Shown here: positions 1 through 8,530 of the stretch, piece after piece
How the letters are laid out: every line of letters starts with the position of its first letter
Numbering within the stretch: the stretch's first letter is position 1
NCBI GenBank assembly: GCA_013824165.1
Contig: PNNH01000079.1
Coordinates: 1 to 64,000, forward strand
Direction of reading: 5' to 3'
Origin: Methylibium sp.
GTDB taxonomy: Bacteria > Pseudomonadota > Gammaproteobacteria > Burkholderiales > Burkholderiaceae_C
Length of the DNA: 64,000 nucleotides
Notes under the pieces: generated by a model
Seen by the model: the letters and a program-made list of their open reading frames with translations, nothing else
Database searches by the model: none
What the model was told of the DNA's origin: nothing
Made by a program: the position numbers and the translations under genes

Positions 1-1
1 T

Positions 2-529
2 GCGTCCAAGGCTGCCGAGGCCGCCGTGGCCTGCCCGCTGCTGGAAGGCATCGATCTGTCCGGCGCACGCGGCGTGCTGGTGCTGATCGCCGCCAACCGC
101 AACACCTTCAAGCTGGCCGAAAGTCGCAATGCGATGAACGCGATCAAGCGCTACGCCGCTGAAGACGCGCACATCATCTACGGCACGGCCTACGACGAAA
201 GCTTGGGCGACCAGCTGCGCGTCACCGTGATCGCCACCGGTCTGAGTTCCAGCCGCGCGCGCGCTCAGGCGCCGCTGCAGGTGGTGCAGACCCAGGCTGC
301 GCTGCGTACCGGCACCGACAACCTGCCGGTGCTGAACCAGGCGGTGAACCTGCCTGGCAACGGCGCCACGACGAACGCACCGTCCATGGGCGGCAACGAT
401 TTCGCCGGCATGAGCGTGCCCAGCGTCTGGCGCCATGGCCGCACGGCAGCCGCCAAGGTCGAGGCCCTGTCGTCCAACGGCATGGACGAGATCGAGATCC
501 CGGCCTTCCTGCGCAAGCAGGCCGATTGA
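2..529 (+). CDS. ftsZ: Cell division protein FtsZ, C-terminal part (5' end outside window)
   Basis: Tubulin-like GTPase that polymerises into the Z-ring at midcell. Only the last ~175 residues are here; the reading frame is open from base 2, so the gene begins upstream of the window. The fragment covers the end of the GTPase-activating domain (PLLEGIDLSGARGVLVLIAA), then a low-complexity linker rich in N, G and A, and finally the conserved C-terminal peptide DEIEIPAFLRKQAD, which in this family binds FtsA and ZipA. An intrinsic terminator follows 42 bases after the stop, so the dcw cluster transcript probably ends here. Identity is secure. Confidence 0.97.
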   Translation, partial: ASKAAEAAVACPLLEGIDLSGARGVLVLIAANRNTFKLAESRNAMNAIKRYAAEDAHIIYGTAYDESLGDQLRVTVIATGLSSSRARAQAPLQVVQTQAALRTGTDNLPVLNQAVNLPGNGATTNAPSMGGNDFAGMSVPSVWRHGRTAAAKVEALSSNGMDEIEIPAFLRKQAD

Positions 530-571
530 GGTCGTCCGGCGGCGCTTGGCTCGCCGGTGTTTGACTCAGAC

Positions 572-598
572 GAACCGGCCCCTGTGGCCGGTTCTTTC
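572..598 (+). terminator. Rho-independent terminator after ftsZ
   Basis: A perfect 9-bp stem, GAACCGGCC (572-580) and GGCCGGTTC (586-594), with a 5-base loop and followed by TTTC. It sits 43 bases after the ftsZ stop and would separate the cell-division transcript from the downstream histidine kinase. Confidence 0.8.
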
Positions 599-663
599 AT
601 TCGAGCCCTCATTTTTGCGCTGCTGACAACAGCCAAGCCCGACGCCCTGGCTTGCCCGGCTAG

Positions 664-699
664 GCAGCGCTTCAGTCTGCGTGCAGACTGACGCGCTGC
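664..699. promoter_or_regulatory. 36-bp near-perfect palindrome upstream of the histidine kinase
   Basis: Two 17-base arms (664-680 and 683-699) separated by GT pair at 16 of 17 positions; the inner arm is TCAGTCTGC/GCAGACTGA. It lies between the ftsZ terminator and the kinase start at 765. It has no T-run on the + side, so an operator or a structured leader is more likely than a terminator. The palindrome covers a possible GTG start at 681, which is a reason to prefer the ATG at 765. Confidence 0.55.
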
Positions 700-764
700 G
701 CCTTCGGTGCCAGGTCTTGCCTCACCCATCGGCGCGCGAACCCCGTCGCCTCCCCAGCCCTGCC

Positions 765-2804
765 ATGCGCCTCAGCCATTTTCAGCGACGCCGCTCCAAG
801 TCACCGGCCTGGCCGGTTTGGCTTGCCCTGCTGCTGGCTGGCCTGATCGCGCTGGGCGACGTCTGTGCGCAGAGCCAGATGCTGCCCTTGCCGTTTGAGC
901 TCGATGGCGGGCCGCCCGAGCACCTGGCGCAGGCGCAGCTGGCCGTCACTCCGATGAGCCGCAGCCAGCTCGATCGCTGGTGGGAGACGCTCAAGGGTCT
1001 GGAGGGCCGTGGCCTGCCCCTGAGCGGCATGCTGCAGCCGCCGCGGGATGAGTCGGCCTGGACCGAGGTGAACCTGCCCGATGTCAGGCGCCGCCCGCCG
1101 ATCGGCAGCAGTGTGCCCGTTGGTTCTCAACTGGCGTTCGAGATGCGCTGGTACCGAATGCAGTATTCAACGCCCGACCCCTCCAGGCTCGGCCGCCTGG
1201 CTGTCTACATGGCACGCGCGCGCGCGCTGCCGGTGGCGCTGCTGATGCGAACCGATGCCGGCTGGGTGCCGGTTTTCGATAACACCGCTGACGCGCGCGA
1301 GCAGTGGGTGCGGCCGATGATGGCCAGCCTGCCGGGCTTTGCCAGCGAGCAGCTGATGCGCGAGGGCAGGCTGGAAATGATGCTGGCTGTGCCGGTGACG
1401 CGCCACGAGGCCTTCATGGTGCCCAGTGCATGGATGGGGTCGCGCGAGTCGGTCGAGCCCTTGTACCGCGCCCGCTGGCTGATGCAGATCATGCTGCCGC
1501 AAGGCGCCGGCCTGCTGCTGGCGGTGGTGGCGGTGTTCGCGCTGTCCGTCTGGCTGCGCAATCGCCAGGAGCGCGCCTACCTGCTTTGCAGTGCGCTGGC
1601 ACTGTTCTCGATGTTCCGCAACCTGCACTACTACGCCGACATGCCGCGCGACCCGGTGGTGTTCCAGTGGTTCTGGTGGCTGACGCATGCCTCGATGTCC
1701 TGGGTGCTGCTGACCTGTTTCCTGCTGGCCCTGGTGTTTGTGCAGCGCCGTTACCGGGCGTTCGAGCGCATGCTGGTTGGTGTCGTGGTCTTCAGCACCA
1801 CGCTGACCATGCCGCTGTGGCCCTGGCCCATCAACACCTTGCTGGTCCAGCATCTGGTGAATGCGATGGTCGCGCTGGGCGGCACCGGCTTCGTTGGTTT
1901 CATTGCCTGGCGTAGCGGCCACCGTGAGCTGCGACTCATCTCGTTTGGCCTGGCGGTGGCGGTGATGCTGGGCCTGCATGATCTCGCCCTGCTGGCCGGC
2001 CTGGCCTGGCATGAGCAGGCCTCGGTGCTGCCGTATGCCACGCTGGTGATCGCGGTGTGCTTCCTGATCGCTATCCGCGGCCGCTTCGTCAATGCGCTGC
2101 ATCAGGTCGAGCAGGCCAACGACCAACTCGCCCGCCGGCTGGTGGAGCAGGGCACGCAGTTGCAACTGCAGCACGAGCAACTCGGCGAGGCCGAGCGCCA
2201 GCAGGCTTTGCTGCTGGAGCGCCAGCGCCTGATGCAGGACATGCACGACGGCCTGGGCTCGTCACTGCTGTCGGCCATGGTGGCGGTGGAGCAGGGCCGC
2301 ATGCAGCAGGACGAAGTCGTCGGCGTACTGCGCGAATGCGTGGACGATCTGCGACTGGTGATCGATTCGCTAGAGCCGGTGGGCCACGACCTGGTCTCGC
2401 TGCTGGCGACCATGCGCTACCGCCTTGGCAAGCGTCTGCAGACGGGCGGATTGACGCTCGAATGGGATGTGCAGGACCTGCCGACCCTGGACTGGCTGGA
2501 GCCGCCGGATGCTCTGCATGTGCTGCGTCTGCTCCAGGAGGCGCTGAACAATGTGCTCAAGCATGCGCGTGCCACGAAGGTGCGGATTTCCACCCGTGAC
2601 CTCGGGGAACGGGTCGAAATCCGCGTCGAGGACGATGGCCAGGGCTTCGATCTGGCCACGTCCCAGAAGGGGCGCGGCCTGCGCAGCCAGCTCAAGCGCG
2701 CGCAGCGCCTGGGGGGCACGGTTCTGGTCGAAGCCCGGCCCGGGCATGGCACCCGCTTGAGCCTGCGCCTGCCGGTGCAGCGCACGCCGCCGGTGGCCAC
2801 CTGA
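765..2804 (+). CDS. Sensor histidine kinase, 7TM N-terminus with HisKA_3/HATPase (NarX/DesK type)
   Basis: Membrane histidine kinase of about 679 residues. The N-terminus has a signal-like hydrophobic segment (LALLLAGLIALGDVCA), then a periplasmic-looking region to about residue 240, then several hydrophobic helices to about residue 440, a layout resembling 7TMR-DISM sensors. A short coiled-coil linker leads to the phosphoacceptor motif MQDMHDGLGSSL (His-494), typical of the HisKA_3 class whose partners are usually LuxR-type response regulators. The ATPase domain has an N-box (QEALNNVLKHA, about residue 590), DDGQGFDL and a C-terminal GHGTRLSLRLP. No response regulator is adjacent on either side, so within this window it is unpaired. 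The ATG at 765 is preferred over a GTG at 681 that lies inside a palindrome. Confidence 0.85.
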   Translation: MRLSHFQRRRSKSPAWPVWLALLLAGLIALGDVCAQSQMLPLPFELDGGPPEHLAQAQLAVTPMSRSQLDRWWETLKGLEGRGLPLSGMLQPPRDESAWTEVNLPDVRRRPPIGSSVPVGSQLAFEMRWYRMQYSTPDPSRLGRLAVYMARARALPVALLMRTDAGWVPVFDNTADAREQWVRPMMASLPGFASEQLMREGRLEMMLAVPVTRHEAFMVPSAWMGSRESVEPLYRARWLMQIMLPQGAGLLLAVVAVFALSVWLRNRQERAYLLCSALALFSMFRNLHYYADMPRDPVVFQWFWWLTHASMSWVLLTCFLLALVFVQRRYRAFERMLVGVVVFSTTLTMPLWPWPINTLLVQHLVNAMVALGGTGFVGFIAWRSGHRELRLISFGLAVAVMLGLHDLALLAGLAWHEQASVLPYATLVIAVCFLIAIRGRFVNALHQVEQANDQLARRLVEQGTQLQLQHEQLGEAERQQALLLERQRLMQDMHDGLGSSLLSAMVAVEQGRMQQDEVVGVLRECVDDLRLVIDSLEPVGHDLVSLLATMRYRLGKRLQTGGLTLEWDVQDLPTLDWLEPPDALHVLRLLQEALNNVLKHARATKVRISTRDLGERVEIRVEDDGQGFDLATSQKGRGLRSQLKRAQRLGGTVLVEARPGHGTRLSLRLPVQRTPPVAT

Positions 2805-2859
2805 GGCCTTGCCTGCGGCTGGCCTGCAAAAATCAGGGTAATCACCGACAATCGAGCCC

Positions 2860-3795
2860 ATGCTGAAACAAAGAACCTTGAAATCGCTGACCCGCGCGGT
2901 CGGGGTCGGCATTCACAGCGGCCAGAAGGTGGAAATGACGCTGCGCCCGGCGGCGCCCAATACCGGCATCGTGTTCCGGCGCGTCGACCTGAACTCGCCA
3001 GTGGACATCCAGGTGCGAGCCGACAGCGTCAGCGACACCCGCATGGCCACCACGGTCAGCGCCGGCGGCGATCCGGGCGCACCCAAGGTGCAGACCATCG
3101 AGCATCTGCTGTCGGCCTGTGCCGGCCTGGGCCTGGACAACCTCTACGTCGACATCAATGCCGACGAGGTGCCCATCCTCGACGGCTCCGCCGCCAGCTA
3201 TGTCTACCTGCTGCAGAGCGCCGGCATTGAGCTGCAGAACGCGCCCAAGAAGTTCCTGCGCGTCAAGAAGACGGTGGAAGTGCGCCAGGGTGAGGGCAAG
3301 CGCCTGATGTGGGCCAAGCTGGAGCCGCACCACGGCTACACGCTGTCCTTCCAGATCGAGTTCGACAACCCGGCGGTGGCGGCCACCGGCCAGTCCTATG
3401 TGTTCGACATGGGCAGCGGCCAGTACAAGAAGGAAATTGCGCGGGCGCGCACCTTCGGCATGACCAGCGATATCGAGACCATGCGCTCGCGCGGCCTGAC
3501 GCTGGGCGGCTCGATGGACAACGCCATCGTTGTCGACGACTACCGCGTGCTGAATGCCGACGGGCTGCGCTACGACGACGAGTTCGTCAAGCACAAGATC
3601 CTCGACGCCATTGGCGACATGCATGTGGCGGGCCATCCGCTGCTAGGCGCCTACACCTCGTTCAAGGGCGGCCACGCCTTGAACAACAAGCTGCTGCGCG
3701 CCCTGCTGGCGGACGAGACGGCGTACGAGCTTGTGAGCTTCGAAGACGAGCGCGAGGCGCCGCAGGGCTTTGCGCAGTTGGCGCCCGCCTGGTAA
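2860..3795 (+). CDS. lpxC: UDP-3-O-acyl-N-acetylglucosamine deacetylase LpxC
   Basis: Zinc enzyme for the first committed step of lipid A synthesis: deacetylation of UDP-3-O-acyl-GlcNAc in the cytoplasm. Length 311 is standard. Zinc ligands are visible: His-82 in TIEHLLSA, and His-245 and Asp-249 in HKILDAIGD. The catalytic base is His-272 in KGGHALNNK. The substrate-site motif VPILDGSA is also present. It starts 55 bases after the histidine kinase stop. The position near ftsZ is the usual one in proteobacteria, where lpxC closes the dcw cluster, but here a kinase gene is inserted between them. Confidence 0.98.
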   Translation: MLKQRTLKSLTRAVGVGIHSGQKVEMTLRPAAPNTGIVFRRVDLNSPVDIQVRADSVSDTRMATTVSAGGDPGAPKVQTIEHLLSACAGLGLDNLYVDINADEVPILDGSAASYVYLLQSAGIELQNAPKKFLRVKKTVEVRQGEGKRLMWAKLEPHHGYTLSFQIEFDNPAVAATGQSYVFDMGSGQYKKEIARARTFGMTSDIETMRSRGLTLGGSMDNAIVVDDYRVLNADGLRYDDEFVKHKILDAIGDMHVAGHPLLGAYTSFKGGHALNNKLLRALLADETAYELVSFEDEREAPQGFAQLAPAW

Positions 3796-3810
3796 GCCGG
3801 GAGCCGCGCG

Positions 3811-3996
3811 ATGATGATGTTCCGCCTGGTCGTCGGCCTGCTCCTGTTCGCGGCAGTGCTGTGCTTTGCGATGTATGTCGGCACGCGCCAGGCCGCATGG
3901 CGCCGCCGCGGCGTCGTGATCCTGAAGTGGACGCTGCTGGCCGCTTTCGGCTTCTTTGCCGTCCTGATCCTGGAGCGGCTGGCGCTGATGCTCTAA
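3811..3996 (+). CDS. Small two-helix membrane protein, unknown function
   Basis: A 61-residue protein beginning MMMFRLVVGL. It has a first hydrophobic helix (about residues 4-23), a short basic stretch RQAAWRRRG, and a second helix (about 37-56). It begins 15 bases after lpxC with no terminator between, so it is probably co-transcribed. Its position right behind lpxC suggests a cell-envelope role, but that is only association. The family is not recognised beyond 'conserved small membrane protein'. The convergent ABC exporter gene ends 8 bases downstream. Confidence 0.6.
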   Translation: MMMFRLVVGLLLFAAVLCFAMYVGTRQAAWRRRGVVILKWTLLAAFGFFAVLILERLALML

Positions 3997-4004
3997 GCGC
4001 CGCG

Positions 4005-5777
4005 CTACTCCTCGAGCGCCTGCAGTTGAACCAGGCGCTGGTAGATGCCGCCGTCGATCGCCATCAGCGCGGCGTGGTTGCCACGCTCGGCCAGGCGGCC
4101 GTGGTTCAGCACGATGATTTGGTCGGCTTCGCGGATGGTCGACAGGCGGTGCGCGATCGCCACCACCGTCACCCGCCCGCGCAGCGCCAGCAGTGCCTCG
4201 GAGATCAGCGCCTCGGTGGCGCTGTCGATATTGGAGGTGGCCTCGTCCAGGAACAGCAGCGTCGGCGCGCCGGCCAGTGCGCGCGCCATCGCGATCAGCT
4301 GCTTCTGCCCGGTGGAGACGCGCACGCCGCCTTCGCCCAGCACCGTGTCATAGCCCTGCGGCAGGCTGCTCAGAAATTCGTGCACGCGCGCGGCCTGCGC
4401 CGCTGCCAGCAACTGCTCTTCACTGATGGCGCGCCCCATTGCGATGTTCTCGCGCGCCGTGCCGGCCACCAGATAGGGCTCCTGAGGCACCAGGCCGACG
4501 CGGGCGCGGAAGGCCTCGTCCGGGATGTCTTCCAGCGCCAGGCCGTCGATGCGCAAGCTGCCGGCCTGCGGGCGATAAAAGCGCAGCAGGAGCGACAGCA
4601 GCGTGGACTTGCCGCTGCCGGTGTGGCCGACGATGCCCACGAAGCTGCCGGCCTCGAACTGCAGGTCGAGATCGTGCAGCACCGGGCGCGCCGGGTCGTA
4701 GCCGAAGCGCAGCCCCGCGATGTCGATGCGGCCGGCGCCGATCTGCAGGCCGACGCGGCTGCTCGATACGGCTTGTGTCTCCTGCAGCAGGCTGCGCACG
4801 CGGCTGGCCGCCACCATCGACTGCTGCAGCAGGCTGAACTGCATGGTGATCTGGATCAGCGGCTCCACCACGCGGGCGATATAGCTGAGGAAGGCGTACA
4901 GCAGGCCCACCTCCATCACGCCCTGGCCCAGGCTCACATCGCGCTGGCCGAAGCCGTAGATCACCGTGATCACCAGCAGCACATTCAGAAGGTCCAGCGC
5001 TGGCCGCAGCAGCAGGGCGTTGGCGCGCAGTTCGTCGCGGCGCGCCTTCAGATGGGCCGCATTGGTCCGCCCGAAGCGCTCGGCAAAGCGCGGCGCGGCG
5101 CCGGCTGCCTGCAGCATCGCCATACCGGCCATGCTCTCGGCCATCTGCGCATTGATGTCGCTGCGCAGTTCGCGCGAGCGCGTCACCGCCGGTGCGGACA
5201 GGCGCTGGTAGACCGTCACGATGATCAGCATCGCTGGCACCAGCGTGGCCACGATCAGCATCAGGTGCCAGTCCAGCCAGGCCATCGCCACCAGCGAGCC
5301 CAGCACCATGATGCTGGAGTCCAGCATCACGAACAGAACCTGGCGGTAGAGCTGGTTGACGGCCTCGGTGTCGTTGGTGACGCGGCTCACCAACTGGCCG
5401 GTGATGGCTTTGTCGAAAAAGGCCATCGGCAGCGCAAGCACATGGCGGTACACCCGTTCGCGCAGGCGCAGCACCGAGCGCCGCGCCACGCCGGCCATGC
5501 GCGCGAGCTGGCCATAGCGGATCCAGGCCGCAGCCCAACCGCCCAGCAGCAGTACGGCCAGCAGCCCGCCCATCGCCAGCGCATCGAAACGCCGCGGCAG
5601 CAGGTAGTGGTCGATGAAGTACTTGCCGATGATGGGGCCCAGCGCTTCCAGTCCGGCGGCCAGCACCAGCCAGGCGAGGCCGCGCAGCAGCGTGGCACGC
5701 TCGCCTGCTGCCGATTCCAGCAGCAGACCGATGGCTGCCCAGGGGCGCGGCTTGGCGCCGCCGTCTTCAGAGCGCAT
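4005..5777 (-). CDS. ABC exporter half-transporter, MdlB-like (TMD-NBD fusion)
   Basis: About 590 residues: six transmembrane helices (ABC_membrane type) in the first ~320 residues, then an ATPase domain. Walker A is GHTGSGKST (near residue 382) and Walker B is LLFLDEATSNID with the catalytic Glu intact. The C-loop is degenerate: VSTGQKQ instead of LSGGQ. This is the pattern of MdlB (YheH) partners in heterodimeric exporters. The ATG at 5777 overlaps the end of the upstream MdlA-like gene by 11 bases, which implies coupled translation and equal stoichiometry. An upstream start at 5819 would overlap further and is less likely. The substrate is unknown; this family exports lipids, peptides or drugs. 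Confidence 0.88.
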   Translation of the reverse strand: MRSEDGGAKPRPWAAIGLLLESAAGERATLLRGLAWLVLAAGLEALGPIIGKYFIDHYLLPRRFDALAMGGLLAVLLLGGWAAAWIRYGQLARMAGVARRSVLRLRERVYRHVLALPMAFFDKAITGQLVSRVTNDTEAVNQLYRQVLFVMLDSSIMVLGSLVAMAWLDWHLMLIVATLVPAMLIIVTVYQRLSAPAVTRSRELRSDINAQMAESMAGMAMLQAAGAAPRFAERFGRTNAAHLKARRDELRANALLLRPALDLLNVLLVITVIYGFGQRDVSLGQGVMEVGLLYAFLSYIARVVEPLIQITMQFSLLQQSMVAASRVRSLLQETQAVSSSRVGLQIGAGRIDIAGLRFGYDPARPVLHDLDLQFEAGSFVGIVGHTGSGKSTLLSLLLRFYRPQAGSLRIDGLALEDIPDEAFRARVGLVPQEPYLVAGTARENIAMGRAISEEQLLAAAQAARVHEFLSSLPQGYDTVLGEGGVRVSTGQKQLIAMARALAGAPTLLFLDEATSNIDSATEALISEALLALRGRVTVVAIAHRLSTIREADQIIVLNHGRLAERGNHAALMAIDGGIYQRLVQLQALEE

Positions 5778-7596
5778 CGAGGCTGGCCTCCAGTTGTTGG
5801 TAGCGCCACTGCGCGGCATACCAGCCGCCCAGGGTCAGCAGCTCGGCATGCGTGCCGCGCTCGACGATGCGGCCGGCCTTCAGCACCACGATCTGATCGG
5901 CTTCCATCACCGCGCTAAGCCGGTGGCTGACGATGATGGCGCTGCGCTCGGGATGGCGGCTGCGCAGCTCGCGCAGATGCGCCAGGATCTGTGTCTCGGT
6001 GCCGGTGTCGACGGCCGACAGCGCATCGTCCAGCAGCAGCAGCGGCGCCTGGCTGAGCAGCGCGCGGGCGATCGCCACGCGCTGGCGCTGGCCGCCCGAC
6101 AGCGTCACGCCACGCTCGCCGACCACGGTCTGGTAGCCCTGTGGCAGGCGCTGGATGTCCTCGTGCACGGCGGCCATCTGCGCTGCGGCCTCAATCTCCG
6201 CCGGGCTGGCCTCGGGCCGCGCCAGCGCGATGTTCTCGGCAATGCTGGCCGAGAACAGGAAGGGTTCCTGCGGAACCCAGGCCAGCCCTTCGCGCAGCGA
6301 TTGCAGTGCGATGGCAGGCAGCGGCAGCGTGCCGACGCGGATGCCGCCGCCGTCTGGCTCGAACTGGCGCAGCAGCAGCTTCAGCAGCGTGGACTTGCCG
6401 GCACCGGTTGGCCCGACAAGGCCCAGGGTCTGGCCCGGCTGCAGCTCCAGCTGGATGCCTTGCAGCGCGGGGCGCGGTGCCGTGGGCGCTTCTGTGGTGG
6501 CCTGCGCTACCGGGTAGGCAAAGTCCACCGCCTCAAGCGTCAGCGCGGCCTGCGGCGGCCAGGCCGCGCGCCCCTCGTCGGCTAGCGTCAGCGGCGCCTC
6601 CAGCATTGGCCCCAGGCGCCGCCAGGCGGCACGGCCGCGCTCCAGCAGCGACAGCACCCAGCCGGCGGCGAACATCGGCCAGATCAGCTGGCCCAAGTAC
6701 ATCGTGAAGGCGGTCAGCTGGCCGATGCTCAGCTCCTCGCGCGCCACCAGCCAGCCGCCCAGGCCCAGCGCGGTGGCGGTGGCGGCGCTCAGCGTCATGC
6801 CCACCGCGGGTTCATAGGCGGCCTCCCAGCGCTGCGCCTGGTAGCTGGCATCGCCGGCGTCCTGGGCCAGTTGCGACAGCTGGTCGGCATTGCGCCCGGT
6901 CAGCCCCAGGGCGCGCAGCGTGCGCACGCTGGACAGCCCCTCCTGCACATGCTGGTTCAGTGCCGAGAAACGGTCCAGCGAGGACTTCCAGGCCAGATGC
7001 ACCCGCTCGGAGATGCGCGCGAAAGCCAGCGCCATCAGCGGAAAAGGAAGCAGCGCCGCCAAGCCCAGGCGCCAGTCGATGCCCACCGTCATCATGGCCA
7101 CCACCAGCAGCAGCGTCAGGCTGCCGTCGAAGGCGGCCAGCAAGGCTTCGCCAGCGGCCATCTCGACGGCATCCACATCGTTGGTGGCCAGCGCCATCAG
7201 GTCGCCGGTGCGCTGGCTCTGGAAGAACTCTGGGCCCTGCAGCGTCAGCACCCGGTAGAGCTGGGTGCGCAGGTCGCGCCCGAGCTTGTAGGCGGCGCCA
7301 AACAGCGCCAGCCGCCAGCCCGCCCGCAGCACATAGATGCCGCAGCCCGCCAGCAGCAGCCAGCCCAGCTCCTGCAGCAAGGCGCGGCCCGCGAGCCGGC
7401 CGCTGGCCAGGCCGTCGACCACCGTACCGACCTGACGCGGGATCCATACCGTCATCAGCGCAATCGCCGCCAGCATCAGGGCCGAGGCGGCATAAGCCTG
7501 CCAATGCCGGCGCACATGGCGGGCAATCAGCTGGGACAGGTTTAGCGCGGCGGGTTGGGGCGAGGGACTTTGCAAGGCTGTGGATTGTGCCAACAA
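5767..7596 (-). CDS. ABC exporter half-transporter, MdlA-like
   Basis: First gene of the two-gene exporter operon, 609 residues from a TTG codon; no in-frame ATG lies near the N-terminus. Six predicted membrane helices are followed by an ATPase domain with Walker A GPTGAGKST (near residue 393) and canonical C-loop LSGGQRQRVAIARAL. Its Walker B reads LLLLDDALSAVD, with Asp where the catalytic Glu normally stands, as in E. coli MdlA. The partner carries the reverse defect (intact Glu, poor C-loop). The dimer is therefore predicted to have one hydrolytic and one degenerate ATP site. It is divergent from the helical-protein gene at 7663. Confidence 0.88.
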   Translation of the reverse strand: MLAQSTALQSPSPQPAALNLSQLIARHVRRHWQAYAASALMLAAIALMTVWIPRQVGTVVDGLASGRLAGRALLQELGWLLLAGCGIYVLRAGWRLALFGAAYKLGRDLRTQLYRVLTLQGPEFFQSQRTGDLMALATNDVDAVEMAAGEALLAAFDGSLTLLLVVAMMTVGIDWRLGLAALLPFPLMALAFARISERVHLAWKSSLDRFSALNQHVQEGLSSVRTLRALGLTGRNADQLSQLAQDAGDASYQAQRWEAAYEPAVGMTLSAATATALGLGGWLVAREELSIGQLTAFTMYLGQLIWPMFAAGWVLSLLERGRAAWRRLGPMLEAPLTLADEGRAAWPPQAALTLEAVDFAYPVAQATTEAPTAPRPALQGIQLELQPGQTLGLVGPTGAGKSTLLKLLLRQFEPDGGGIRVGTLPLPAIALQSLREGLAWVPQEPFLFSASIAENIALARPEASPAEIEAAAQMAAVHEDIQRLPQGYQTVVGERGVTLSGGQRQRVAIARALLSQAPLLLLDDALSAVDTGTETQILAHLRELRSRHPERSAIIVSHRLSAVMEADQIVVLKAGRIVERGTHAELLTLGGWYAAQWRYQQLEASLDAL

Positions 7597-7662
7597 TCGC
7601 AGCAGTGCCCGCCGCCAAACGGACGGGCTGTGCGGCTGCAGCCCAGATCAAGGAAAACGCTG

Positions 7663-8523
7663 ATGAACCGATTTGACGAGCTGATCGAGCAGGCGCTCGA
7701 CATCCATCCCCACGACGGGCCAGGCGCCGCCTTGCTGCTGCGCGAAGCCGCCGCCGAGCGCGCCGATGCCACGACCGAGCAGCTGGAGGGCTGGCTGCGC
7801 GCCGCCGAGCATGTACTGCTCGGGCATCTGGACGATGCGGCCGGGCTGGAAACACTGCTGCATGACGTGGAGCCGGCGCTGGCCGGGCGGGCGCTCTGCG
7901 CGATCGCCTTGGCCCGCGGCCAGCATGCCGAACTGGGCGGGCTGGACGCCGCCGATCGAGTACGCGCCCACTACAACGCCGCCCTGGCCCTGAGCCGGCG
8001 GCGTGATTTCGACGGCATGCGTCGGCTGATGGCGGCTGCGCAGCAGCAGGTGCAGGCCGACGATGCCGGCAGCGCACGCGCCTGGGCCGCGGTGGCCAAC
8101 AACATCGCCGCCGACCTGCGCTTCTATCACCAGCGTGGCGATGCCCCGCACGCGGCTTTGATGATCGAGGCTGCCCGCCTGGCCTGCCAGGCTTGGGCGG
8201 CAGCGGGTGGCTGGCTGGAGCAGGAGCGGGCCGACTGGCAACTGGCGATGTGTGCGGCTGCAGCGGGCGAGGGGGCGCTGGCCCTGCAGTCCGCGCACTC
8301 GGGCCTGGCGGCCTGCGAGCGCCACGGCGCTGACGACTATGAGTTCTGCTTTGCGCAGCAGGCGCTGGCCCAGGCGGCGCTGGCGGCGGCTGATCTGCCG
8401 CTGGCGCAGCAAGCGCGCGCGGCGATGGTGCAGCGCCTGGCCGGCGTGCCCGAGGCCAACCGCGGCTATGCCCAGCGCTGCCTGGAGGAAATCGACGCGG
8501 CGCTACAGGAGCGCCGCGCCTGA
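7663..8523 (+). CDS. Alpha-helical, TPR-like protein of unknown function
   Basis: A 286-residue soluble protein rich in Ala, Leu, Gln and Arg with no signal peptide or membrane helix. Repeated paired-helix patterns such as AHYNAALALSRRRDFDGMRRLM and FAQQALAQAALAAADLPLA resemble tetratricopeptide folds, which usually mediate protein contacts, though no clean TPR consensus is seen. The ATG at 7663 has AAGGAAA 7-13 bases upstream; the frame is open further upstream but that part looks non-coding. It is divergent from the ABC exporter and ends 7 bases before the convergent chemoreceptor. Function is unknown. Confidence 0.7.
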   Translation: MNRFDELIEQALDIHPHDGPGAALLLREAAAERADATTEQLEGWLRAAEHVLLGHLDDAAGLETLLHDVEPALAGRALCAIALARGQHAELGGLDAADRVRAHYNAALALSRRRDFDGMRRLMAAAQQQVQADDAGSARAWAAVANNIAADLRFYHQRGDAPHAALMIEAARLACQAWAAAGGWLEQERADWQLAMCAAAAGEGALALQSAHSGLAACERHGADDYEFCFAQQALAQAALAAADLPLAQQARAAMVQRLAGVPEANRGYAQRCLEEIDAALQERRA

Positions 8524-8530
8524 GCAGGGT

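Noticed and set aside
3309-5918. Very long + strand open frame (about 869 codons) opposite and beside lpxC and the ABC exporter genes
   Set aside because: It is rich in His, Gln, Ala and Arg with no motifs. It is the antisense shadow of GC-rich codons in well-identified genes.
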